This document shows positions 1 to 6,482 of a DNA stretch of 8,957 nucleotides, in pieces. Numbering within the stretch: the first letter of the stretch is position 1; each line of letters begins with the position of its first letter. The notes under the pieces were generated by a model. That model saw nothing but the letters and a program-made list of their open reading frames with translations. It searched no databases and had not been told where the DNA came from. The stretch covers positions 1 to 8,957 of the forward strand of contig JAYTVW010000058.1 in NCBI GenBank assembly GCA_043743785.1, given 5' to 3'. Origin of the DNA: JAQTNA01 sp043743785 (GTDB taxonomy: Bacteria; Pseudomonadota; Gammaproteobacteria; Burkholderiales; Rhodocyclaceae). The position numbers and the translations under genes are program-made.

Positions 1-320
1 CCTTCATGGGCCAGTTGGGTTGCCCGGCGTCGGAAACTTTGGCGTGCTTCACCGGTACCACCAGCGGCGAAGCGTTTCATGCGCATGGCCAGGCGGTACT
101 GGCCATTGCCCAGTTTTGTTTCCTCGATCTCCCAGTTGGGGGCCAGGGGGTCCGTAACCAGATAGGCCACCGCCGCCACCGCCGCAAGGCCCGGCAGAGG
201 GGTGACGATACGCGGCGATGTGGTGGTGATGTAGGGCGTGGCGGTGGTGACGCTGGTACATCCGCCACCCGCAGCCATGAGGATGGCGGCGAACGGAAGA
301 ATCATGCCGGCGCGGGTCAT
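1..320 (-). CDS. Putative small lipoprotein, unrecognised, 3' end outside window
   Basis: An open frame of 106 codons runs from ATG at 320 off the left edge. The protein starts MTRAGMILPFAAILMAAGGGC, a short positive N-terminus and hydrophobic stretch ending at Cys21, which suggests a lipoprotein signal. The residues before the Cys are Gly-Gly-Gly instead of the usual Leu-x-Gly/Ala, so the lipobox is weak. Then come a Thr-rich segment (about 22-40), a short Ala/Val-rich hydrophobic stretch (44-56) and a charged, probably folded part with NWEIEE near 62 and many Arg/Lys from 80 on. I do not recognise the family. The ATG is 5 bases after the flgL stop. An in-frame GTG at 329 overlaps that stop (GTGA) and would add three residues; I chose ATG because GTGAG lies just upstream as a weak ribosome site. 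The junction implies cotranscription with flgL and perhaps a flagellum- or envelope-related role, which is inference only. Confidence 0.72.
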   Translation of the reverse strand, partial: MTRAGMILPFAAILMAAGGGCTSVTTATPYITTTSPRIVTPLPGLAAVAAVAYLVTDPLAPNWEIEETKLGNGQYRLAMRMKRFAAGGTGEARQSFRRRATQLAHE

Positions 321-325
321 GGCGC

Positions 326-1579
326 TCACTGTATGTAATTGAACAGGGAGAGATTCGAAATCTGGACGAAGGACTTCTGGGCTGCCTGGAGCCCGATCTG
401 CTGCTGCGAAAGTTGGGAGATGGCCTTGGTGTAGTCCGTGTCCTGAAGGGAGGACAGTATCTGGACATACTGGATATTCAGGCTGCTGTTTTGGGTGCCC
501 AAAGCACTCAGTTCATTCAGGCGGGATCCAATGGAGGCCCGGGTGTTCAGAATGCTGTTCTGGGATGCGTCCAGGTTGGCCAGCGCCGTGCCCAGTTGCT
601 TCTGTTGCGCGACGGCTGCCGTGGAGTTGCCTTGAACAGACGTTTGCAGGGCGTTGATGGCATCAGACAAGGTGTCGAAGATGCTGGGGGTGCCGGTCCC
701 TACGGAAAAAGTGTCGGTTCCGCTGGCCGGTTGAACTGCCGGCGCGGCGGCAGGGGCCAGGGTGATGGATGCACCATCAAAATTGAGCTGGGTTGGCGGT
801 GTCGGGGGGGCTCCGGCGGTGAAGGCGCCGCTCGCCACCACGTTGTTCGGGGCCGACAGCGTGCTATCTGTCACTTGGTAGGTGGCCTTGGTGTAATCCA
901 GACTGATCTGATAGGCGTGCCCCGTCAGGGCGCCGGGGTCGGTCGCACTGGCGGCACTGACCGACAGGTAGCCGCTATTACTGCCTGCGGCCGTTGCCTG
1001 GACAAATGGGGTGCCCATGAACACCTTGCTGCCAGCGTCATTCACCGGCATTTGCCGGGAATTGGATACCTGCAGGGCACGCTGTCCGTCGTCGCCGTTA
1101 TAGGTGACAACCGTACTGCCGGGCGGCGCGATGGCCGCCGTGAAGGGCTGGGTTCCGCCATTGTTGCCGGAGAACAGGTATTGCCCCAGGCCATCCTGGC
1201 CGTTTGCCAAGCCGACGAGTTCGGCGAACTGGGATTTAAGGTCCGTGGCGATGGCCTTGCGGTCGCTGTCATTCAGGGTGGCAGTAGACGCCTGTACGAT
1301 CCGGTCCCGGACATACTGCACCAGGTTTCCAACTGAATCCAGTTGCCCGTCCGCCAGGTTCAGGGTGCTTGTGGCGCTGCTCTGGTTGCTGGCGTACTGG
1401 CTGTTGAGCTCTTTGGACTGTGTAACCTGGAGCGCCTCGGCGGCCGCCGCCGGATCGTCAGAAGGTGACGTCATGCGGCTTCCGCTGGAAATCTGTTGCT
1501 GCGTATTCATGATTGCCGACGTCTGGTTCTGCATCGACGTCACGGAATTCTGGAAGATCATGCTGGTGCTGATGCGCAT
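326..1579 (-). CDS. flgL: Flagellar hook-filament junction protein FlgL (HAP3)
   Basis: FlgL is exported by the flagellar type III system and forms the ring between FlgK and the first flagellin subunits. The 417 residues begin MRISTSMIFQNSVTSMQNQ, the typical flagellin-like FlgL start, with heptad-like helices at about 1-135 including ISSGSRMTSPSDDPAAAAEA (30-49). The C-terminal helical half runs from about 300 to 417, with the conserved type of RLNEL segment near 353. About 140-298 is a beta-rich, Ala/Thr/Pro-rich variable domain. The family is commonly nearer 300-320 residues (E. coli about 317), so this domain is enlarged by roughly 100. A good ribosome site, AGGAG, lies 7 bases before ATG. 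The flgK stop is 17 bases upstream, so the two are almost certainly cotranscribed. The TGA stop directly abuts the next gene. A run of seven C on the coding strand encodes part of a Pro-Pro-Thr-Pro-Pro linker near 258-262. Confidence 0.95.
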   Translation of the reverse strand: MRISTSMIFQNSVTSMQNQTSAIMNTQQQISSGSRMTSPSDDPAAAAEALQVTQSKELNSQYASNQSSATSTLNLADGQLDSVGNLVQYVRDRIVQASTATLNDSDRKAIATDLKSQFAELVGLANGQDGLGQYLFSGNNGGTQPFTAAIAPPGSTVVTYNGDDGQRALQVSNSRQMPVNDAGSKVFMGTPFVQATAAGSNSGYLSVSAASATDPGALTGHAYQISLDYTKATYQVTDSTLSAPNNVVASGAFTAGAPPTPPTQLNFDGASITLAPAAAPAVQPASGTDTFSVGTGTPSIFDTLSDAINALQTSVQGNSTAAVAQQKQLGTALANLDASQNSILNTRASIGSRLNELSALGTQNSSLNIQYVQILSSLQDTDYTKAISQLSQQQIGLQAAQKSFVQISNLSLFNYIQ

Positions 1580-1596
1580 GGTGAATCTCCTGGGGA

Positions 1597-3579
1597 CTAG
1601 AGCGTCAGTATCTGGTCGAAGAGCTTCTGGGCAACCGATATCACCTTGCCGGCCGCTTGATAGGCCTGCTGGTAGCGTATGAGGTTGGCCGCTTCTTCGT
1701 CCAGGTTGACGCCGGATTCTGATTGTTGGGAGCCCTGCAACTGAGTGACCATGCTGTTTTGGGCCGACAGATTGACGGCAGTGTCGTTGGCGGTATTGCC
1801 GACAACGCCGACGAGTTGGGCATAAGAGGACTGGAAAGTCGCCTTGCCACCGTTCATGATGTTCGCCGTCTGCAGCTTGCCCAGGGCCAGGGCGTTGAAG
1901 TTGTCCGAACTGCCCCGGCTGTTGTTCTTCAGGGTAAAGGTATCGCCGTTGGCGGGAACGCCGGTCAGGCTGAAGGACACGCCGCCTGCGCCGCTGAAGG
2001 TAAAGCTGGCTCCCGTGCTCTGGGTGGCAGGGTTGAAGGTCAGGGTGGCGGGCAGGCCAAGTGCGGCCGGGCCGGATACGCTGAACTGCTTGCTGGTGGC
2101 GTTGTACTGCAGCGTGATGTCGCCAGCAGGAGAGGCGCCCAGGGGCAGGTTGGCACTGCTGGAAAAACTGGAGAGGGCAATGGCTCCGGAGCCTGCATTT
2201 CCCGACTTCGCGCTGGCGCTCAGGGGCGAGGCAGCCGCGATCAGGTTCGGGTCGCTCAGGGCCACCGATAATCCGCCAGCTGCGTTGCGGGAGGGCTGGA
2301 CCATGAAACTGTCGCCGGCAGACACCGTTCCCTGGTTGAACGTGAATGTCAGACCGTCGGCCTGCACCGGGGCGGTGGCGGTCGGTGGCGGCAGGGTGGA
2401 GCCTACGATCACGTCATCGGAAAGGCGGGTGATCTGGTAAGCGCTGCCGTCGAAACTGACTTGATAGTCGCTGGCAGTCAGATTGCCCACGTTGGTGCTG
2501 TCGTAACTGACGCTGACCAAGCCGGAACTGGTGGCCTTGTTGTTTGTGCCGCTGGGCTGAACGGTGATGGCGCTCAGGTTGAAGAAGGCCTTCCCCATGT
2601 TGCCATTGAGATCCTGACCCAGCATGTGTTGGGTGTTGAAGGTCTGGGTGAGCGTGAGGGCGAGCTGGCCCAACTTGTTCTGGGCTGGATCCAGGGTCTC
2701 ATTCCGGAAGGCCACCAAGCCGCCCAAGGTGCCACCTGTCATCTGGGAGTCTGGCAGGTTCACCACCTGGCCACCGGCGTTCTGCAAGCCGATGCTCAGC
2801 TTGGTGGGGTCGCTCAGGGACGTGGAGGTATTCATGGTGTAGGCCTGGGCGCCGAGTACCAGGGAAACACCGTTGCCGACGAAGACGTTCAGGCTGCCGT
2901 CACTGCTGGCCGAAGCGCTGATGTTGATCTGCTTGCTAAGTTGGGACAGCAGTTGATCCCGTTGGTCCCGCAGATCATTGGCCGGCTGCCCCATGCCGCT
3001 GGCCTCGGTTGCCGAAATGCGCTGGTTGAGTTCCGCGATTTGCGAAGCGTAGGCGCTGATGCTGGAGACCGAGCTTTGGATTTGGGAATTGACGTCGTCC
3101 CGTGTCTGGTTGAGGTTGTCGTTGAGGCTCGTAAACCGGCTCACCAGGGACTGGGCACTGGAAAGCAGGGCCTGGCGACTGGGAATGGAGGAGGGGTTAC
3201 TGCCCGGATTGGAGGTCAGTCCCTGAACGCCCGTAAAGAAGCTCTGCAAGGCCGGAGACAGGCCGGCGGAGGCGTCGCCCAAGAGGTTGTCCACCTTGGT
3301 GATTTCACCTGAGTAGGCCGATAACTGGGACTGGCGGGATTGGGCCGACATGACCTGGGTCGTCAGAAAGTCGCTGTAGACACGCTGGACCGTGGTGACG
3401 TCCGTACCCTGGCCCAGGAACCCACCGCCGCTGTATATCGGGGTACTGGAGGTTTGAACCGTCTGCTGGCGGGTATAGCCGGCGGTGGCCGCGTTGCTGA
3501 TGTTATGCCCGGCTGTATTGAGGCCCGCCTGTGCGGCGTTCAAGGCACTCAATCCGATGCTTATAAGGCTGCTTCCCAT
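1597..3579 (-). CDS. flgK: Flagellar hook-associated protein FlgK (HAP1)
   Basis: FlgK forms the first junction ring on the distal end of the hook and is exported through the flagellum. The 660 residues begin MGSSLISIGLSALNAAQAGL, followed by HNISNAATAGYTRQ (25-38), the rod/hook/HAP N-terminal signature. Helical D1 sequence with Gln/Ser-rich heptads covers about 70-220. The C-terminal signature VNLDEEAANLIRYQQAYQAA is at 624-643 and ends in a helix to 660. The middle (about 350-560) is beta-rich and makes the protein about 110 residues longer than the E. coli form (about 547). It contains what looks like a duplicated module: YQVSFDG...AGDSFMV (372-427) and ITLQYNA...NGDTFTL (488-550). The ribosome site AGAGGAAG lies about 6 bases before ATG. 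The 96-base upstream gap carries sigma-54-like and sigma-28-like elements, so flgK probably heads a flgK-flgL unit. The stop is TAG. Confidence 0.96.
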   Translation of the reverse strand: MGSSLISIGLSALNAAQAGLNTAGHNISNAATAGYTRQQTVQTSSTPIYSGGGFLGQGTDVTTVQRVYSDFLTTQVMSAQSRQSQLSAYSGEITKVDNLLGDASAGLSPALQSFFTGVQGLTSNPGSNPSSIPSRQALLSSAQSLVSRFTSLNDNLNQTRDDVNSQIQSSVSSISAYASQIAELNQRISATEASGMGQPANDLRDQRDQLLSQLSKQINISASASSDGSLNVFVGNGVSLVLGAQAYTMNTSTSLSDPTKLSIGLQNAGGQVVNLPDSQMTGGTLGGLVAFRNETLDPAQNKLGQLALTLTQTFNTQHMLGQDLNGNMGKAFFNLSAITVQPSGTNNKATSSGLVSVSYDSTNVGNLTASDYQVSFDGSAYQITRLSDDVIVGSTLPPPTATAPVQADGLTFTFNQGTVSAGDSFMVQPSRNAAGGLSVALSDPNLIAAASPLSASAKSGNAGSGAIALSSFSSSANLPLGASPAGDITLQYNATSKQFSVSGPAALGLPATLTFNPATQSTGASFTFSGAGGVSFSLTGVPANGDTFTLKNNSRGSSDNFNALALGKLQTANIMNGGKATFQSSYAQLVGVVGNTANDTAVNLSAQNSMVTQLQGSQQSESGVNLDEEAANLIRYQQAYQAAGKVISVAQKLFDQILTL

Positions 3580-3600
3580 TTTTTTCTTCCTCTGACCTGA

Positions 3601-3627
3601 TTTACGGCAAGCCGGCGGAAAACTTGC
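3601..3627 (-). promoter_or_regulatory. Candidate sigma-28 (FliA) promoter for flgKL
   Basis: Reading the minus strand, GCAAGTTT (3627-3620) is followed by exactly 11 bases and then GCCGTAAA (3608-3601). The known FliA consensus is TAAAGTTT, 11 bases, GCCGATAA, so each half matches 6 of 8 with ideal spacing, including the core GCCG. Transcription would start near 3594, giving a leader of about 15 bases that just contains the flgK ribosome site. In E. coli, flgKL is known to have a FliA-dependent promoter, so position and target both fit. It has not been shown to be active. Confidence 0.68.
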
Positions 3628-3644
3628 GCCGTTTGTCCCTTACT

Positions 3645-3660
3645 AGCAAGGGGTGGGCCA
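3645..3660 (-). promoter_or_regulatory. Candidate sigma-54 (RpoN) -24/-12 promoter for flgKL
   Basis: The minus strand reads TGGCCCA, four bases, TTGCT. The sigma-54 consensus is TGGCACG, four bases, TTGC(A/T). Ten of twelve defined positions match, including the invariant GG (-25/-24) and GC (-13/-12) at the correct separation and a perfect -12 half. The predicted start is near 3634, about 55 bases before flgK and upstream of the sigma-28-like element. Sigma-54 control of flagellar middle genes is established in Pseudomonas and Vibrio; its use here is inferred. No activator binding site was identified. Confidence 0.55.
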
Positions 3661-3675
3661 GAATCGGGAATCAGG

Positions 3676-4614
3676 TCAGCCCATCAACTGGTTGCGCAGC
3701 GTGTTGCCGGAAATGATGCGTTCGAGTTTGGAGGCGTACATCGGGTCTGTGGCATAGCCCGCCTGCTGCAGGCCCCTGGCGAAAGCGCTGGCGTCCTGGT
3801 TGCCAAGCACCCCGGCGTAACGCGGATTATTGCTGAGCTGCTTGGCGTAATCCGTGAAGGCCTCCCCGTACGAAGCGTAGGCGCGAAAACGTGCTACCTG
3901 CTTTTGTGCCACACCGCCCACATATTCGGTGGTGGTTTTTTCCACCACGGGGCCCTTCCAGTCTTTGCCGGCCTTGACGCCGAAGAGGTTGTGGCTATTG
4001 CTGCCGTCCGCATTCTTCATCTGGGCCTTGCCCCAGCCGGTTTCCAGGGCCGCCTGGGCAATCATGAAATGGGGGGGAATGCCGGTACTGCGGGACGCTT
4101 CCAGGGCATGGGGCCAAAGTTTATCCACGAAGGACGTGGCAGGCTTGGAGGCCTTGGCAGCGCTATTGGATGGAGCTTGCTCGTCGAGTAACTGCAGGGC
4201 GGCACCGCGCAAGGTGTCCCGGCCGAAGCGACTGGAAGGTGTCGGATTGCCGCCAGGCGCGGCAGGATCGGCCGCTGCGGCAGGAATTGCCGGTATAGCC
4301 GGCCCATGGGGCTGGCTGCGGGAGAGTTGTTTCTCCAGCAGGGCGGCGAGGCCCGTGCTGCCCTTGGCGGACAGCGATTGGGCGAGTTGCTGGTCCAGCA
4401 TGGTCTGGAAGGTCTTCGTCTGCTCCGAGTCGAACATGCCGTCCTGGGGCGTGGCGTCCCGCATGGCTTTCAACACCTGCTGCAGGAACAGGGCCTCGAA
4501 CTGCTGGGAGGCCGCGTGGATGGCTTCCGGTGAATTGTTCTTCGACAGCCGTTTCAGATCGTTCAGGCTGTTGGCATCATAGGCCGGCAGGTTGGAGAGG
4601 TCACGAATGCTCAT
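3676..4614 (-). CDS. flgJ: Rod-capping protein and peptidoglycan hydrolase FlgJ
   Basis: FlgJ caps the growing rod in the periplasm and hydrolyses peptidoglycan so the rod can pass. The 312 residues show both known domains. The rod-cap domain is at about 28-98 (AIHAASQQFEALFLQQVLKA at 31-50, MFDSEQTKTFQTMLDQQLA at 60-78). A Pro/Ala/Gly-rich linker covers about 101-128. The C-terminal GH73-type glucosaminidase domain spans about 160-312. It contains ALETGWG with the likely catalytic Glu191, TTTEY with Glu230, and an FTDYAKQL segment with Asp255. These are each seven positions beyond the Salmonella residues E184, E223 and D248 and are conserved, so the enzyme should be active. No signal peptide is seen, as expected for a type III-exported protein. 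The start has no clear ribosome site and lies 15 bases after the flgI stop, so translation may be coupled to flgI. Confidence 0.95.
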   Translation of the reverse strand: MSIRDLSNLPAYDANSLNDLKRLSKNNSPEAIHAASQQFEALFLQQVLKAMRDATPQDGMFDSEQTKTFQTMLDQQLAQSLSAKGSTGLAALLEKQLSRSQPHGPAIPAIPAAAADPAAPGGNPTPSSRFGRDTLRGAALQLLDEQAPSNSAAKASKPATSFVDKLWPHALEASRSTGIPPHFMIAQAALETGWGKAQMKNADGSNSHNLFGVKAGKDWKGPVVEKTTTEYVGGVAQKQVARFRAYASYGEAFTDYAKQLSNNPRYAGVLGNQDASAFARGLQQAGYATDPMYASKLERIISGNTLRNQLMG

Positions 4615-4629
4615 GAACTGTTAGGCTTG

Positions 4630-5736
4630 TCAGATGATTTCGAGTTCGGCGCGCAAGGCACCGGCCGACTTCATGGCCTGCAGGATGGACATCAGGTCCA
4701 TGGGGTTGGCACCGATGGCATTGAGGGCCTTGACAACTTCGGCAAGGTTCGCACCAGAGCGGATATTCATGAGGGCGCCGCCCTCCTGCTTGATGTCCAC
4801 CTGGGGCTTGTCGGTAACCACGGTTTTCCCCCCGGATAGGGCGGCAGGCTGGCTGACGGCCGGGTCGGAACTGACGGATATGGTCAGGTTGCCGTGGGCC
4901 ACGGCGCAATTCAGGAGCGTCACCGCCTGGTTCATGACCACGGAACCGGTACGGCTGTTCAGGATGACCTTGGCCGTGCCGAGCATGGGTTGAACGTCGA
5001 GGTTTTCCAGTCGGCCCAGGAAGCTTACCCGCTGATCGGGGTCGTTCGGCGCCCGCACCTGGATCTGCCGGCCGTCGGTGGCGCTGGCGGCATTGCCGCC
5101 CAGGTTCTTGTTGATGACTTCAACGATGCGCTGGGCAGTGCCGAAGTCGTTGTCGTTCAGTTCGAAAAATACGAACTCACCCTGGCCCAGGGGCGTCGGT
5201 ACGCTGCGCTCGACAGTGGCACCAGCCGGGATACGGCCCACGGAGAGCTGATTGACGGCCACCTTGGCGCCGCCGGAGGAGGCGCCAGCGCCGCCCACCA
5301 CCACGTTGCCCTGAGCGACTGCGTACACGTTGCCATCGGCACCTTTCAATGGCGTCATGATCAGGGTGCCGCCTTTCAGGGACTTGGCGTTGCCCATGGA
5401 GGAGACGGTGATATCCAGCGTCTGGCCGGGCCGGGAAAACGGCGGCAGGGTGGCGGTGATCATGACGCCTGCCACGTTCTTCAGCTGGAGGGAGGTGCCG
5501 GGGGGCATGGTGACGCCCATGGTCCCCAGCATGTTGATGATGCTCTGTACCGTGAAGGGTGTCTGCGTCGTTTGGTCGCCGCTGCCGTCGAGTCCGACCA
5601 CCAGGCCGTAACCGACCAACTGGTTGTTACGGATGCCGGCAATGGAGGCCAGATCCTTCAGGCGTTCCGCCCTGGCGGCAGAGGCCAGCAAGACCAGACC
5701 ACAAAGCAGAAGAGCGATGAGTTTCAAGGTTTTCAT
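4630..5736 (-). CDS. flgI: Flagellar P-ring protein FlgI
   Basis: FlgI forms the P-ring of the basal body in the periplasmic peptidoglycan layer, part of the bushing around the distal rod. The 368 residues match the usual length (E. coli about 365). A Sec signal peptide is clear: MKTLKLIALLLCGLVLLASAARA, with cleavage likely after Ala23. The mature part begins ERLKDLASIAGIRNNQLVGY (24-43), which with the following GLVVGLDGSGDQT is the highly conserved family start. Further family segments include NMLGTMGV and the C-terminal NLAEVVKALNAIGANPMDLM. The TGA stop precedes flgJ by 15 bases. The start is 16 bases after the flgH stop, with a G-rich stretch (GGGGG) as a modest ribosome site. The gene is intact with nothing unusual. 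It is exported by Sec, unlike its axial neighbours, and it acts with FlgH. Confidence 0.97.
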   Translation of the reverse strand: MKTLKLIALLLCGLVLLASAARAERLKDLASIAGIRNNQLVGYGLVVGLDGSGDQTTQTPFTVQSIINMLGTMGVTMPPGTSLQLKNVAGVMITATLPPFSRPGQTLDITVSSMGNAKSLKGGTLIMTPLKGADGNVYAVAQGNVVVGGAGASSGGAKVAVNQLSVGRIPAGATVERSVPTPLGQGEFVFFELNDNDFGTAQRIVEVINKNLGGNAASATDGRQIQVRAPNDPDQRVSFLGRLENLDVQPMLGTAKVILNSRTGSVVMNQAVTLLNCAVAHGNLTISVSSDPAVSQPAALSGGKTVVTDKPQVDIKQEGGALMNIRSGANLAEVVKALNAIGANPMDLMSILQAMKSAGALRAELEII

Positions 5737-5752
5737 GATCAGCCCCCGGCCC

Positions 5753-6421
5753 CTAGAACGGCAGGAATGTCAGGAAAAAACGGGAAAGCCAGCCCATGGT
5801 CTGGGCCGAATCGATATAGCCGTTTTGCTTGTATTCGATGCGGGCATCGGCCACCTGGACGGACTGGACGGTGTTGGAGGTGGTGATCATGGTGGGATTC
5901 ACCACGCCGGAGAAGCGGATGAACTCATCACCGCCATTGTTGAGGGAGAGCTGCTTCTCGCCGGATACCAGCAGGTTGCCGTTGGGAAGAACCTCGATGA
6001 CCGTCACGGTGACGGTGCCGGTGAAGGTGTTCAGGGCGGCGCTGGCGCCATCGCCGGAGAATTTGGTGGCGTCGGAGGCACTCAGGGACATGCCTTGCAG
6101 GGTCTTCACGGGCAAGCCTGCCACCGTCGGTATGGCGACGTTCATGCTCGACGTGCGGTCGGCGGACGAGGAGGATTTCTTAGCCGCCTGGCTGTTTTCC
6201 ACCAGGTTGATGGTGATGGTGTCGCCGATGAAGCGGGCACGCCGGTCCTCGAACAGGGGGCGGGCGTAGCCGGCCTGGTAGATGGAACCGTTGGCGGCCA
6301 AGCCGGTGGGCCGGGATTCCGGCCGGGCAGTCATGGGCTGGTGCACATTGGTGGGGGGCGTCGTGCTGACACAAGCGCTCAGGCTCAACAGCAAACTGGA
6401 AAACAGCACAAGTTTTTTCAT
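5753..6421 (-). CDS. flgH: Flagellar L-ring lipoprotein FlgH
   Basis: FlgH forms the outer-membrane L-ring around the rod. The 222 residues (E. coli about 232) begin MKKLVLFSSLLLSLSAC, a lipoprotein signal peptide with a good lipobox (LSAC) and lipidated Cys17. Conserved family segments follow: GSIYQAGYARPLFEDRRAR (45-63), the IGDTITINLVENSQA segment (65-79), VTVIEVLPNGNLLVSGEKQ (139-157), FIRFSGVVNP (168-177) and a C-terminal GYIDSAQTMGWLSRFFLTFL (201-220). A strong ribosome site AAGGAG lies 6 bases before ATG. The 61-base gap from flgG contains a near-consensus sigma-54 element, so flgH may be the first gene of a flgHIJ transcript as well as part of readthrough from flgG. The stop is TAG. 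Confidence 0.97.
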   Translation of the reverse strand: MKKLVLFSSLLLSLSACVSTTPPTNVHQPMTARPESRPTGLAANGSIYQAGYARPLFEDRRARFIGDTITINLVENSQAAKKSSSSADRTSSMNVAIPTVAGLPVKTLQGMSLSASDATKFSGDGASAALNTFTGTVTVTVIEVLPNGNLLVSGEKQLSLNNGGDEFIRFSGVVNPTMITTSNTVQSVQVADARIEYKQNGYIDSAQTMGWLSRFFLTFLPF

Positions 6422-6445
6422 TTCATTCTCCTTCCAGCCTTACGC

Positions 6446-6461
6446 AGCATGTTGCGTGCCA
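6446..6461 (-). promoter_or_regulatory. Candidate sigma-54 (RpoN) -24/-12 promoter for flgHIJ
   Basis: The minus strand reads TGGCACG, four bases (CAAC), ATGCT. Against the sigma-54 consensus TGGCACG-N4-TTGC(A/T), eleven of twelve defined positions match; only the first T of the -12 half is A. The invariant GG and GC pairs are present with correct separation. The predicted start is near 6435, leaving a 14-base leader that begins GGAAGGAG and includes the flgH ribosome site. It lies in the second-largest gap of the window and points toward flgH. Activity is inferred, and no upstream activator site was recognised. Confidence 0.62.
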
Positions 6462-6482
6462 GCTTTCAACGCCTGACCAAGC

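Noticed and set aside
49..468. Minus-strand open frame of 139 codons overlapping the end of flgL and the next gene
   Set aside because: It is in a different frame from both, is His/Pro/Arg-rich, and conflicts with the better-supported flgL and putative lipoprotein frames.
413..1336. Long plus-strand open frame of 307 codons inside flgL
   Set aside because: It lies antisense to a clear FlgL, encodes a Gly/Arg/Val-rich protein without recognisable features, and is the kind of shadow frame a GC-rich gene produces.
3637..3652. Inverted repeat CCCTT-6-AAGGG in the flgJ-flgK gap, considered as a terminator
   Set aside because: The stem is only 5 pairs, no T run follows on the coding strand, and it overlaps the -12 half of the sigma-54-like element, which explains the sequence better.
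4894..5886. Plus-strand open frame of 330 codons across flgI and the end of flgH
   Set aside because: It is antisense to two conserved genes, crosses their junction, and shows His/Gly/Gln-rich composition typical of a shadow frame.
6442..6457. Inverted repeat ACGCA-6-TGCGT in the flgG-flgH gap, considered as a terminator or operator
   Set aside because: The stem is short, no T run follows, and it overlaps the sigma-54-like element; an operator role cannot be supported from one copy.
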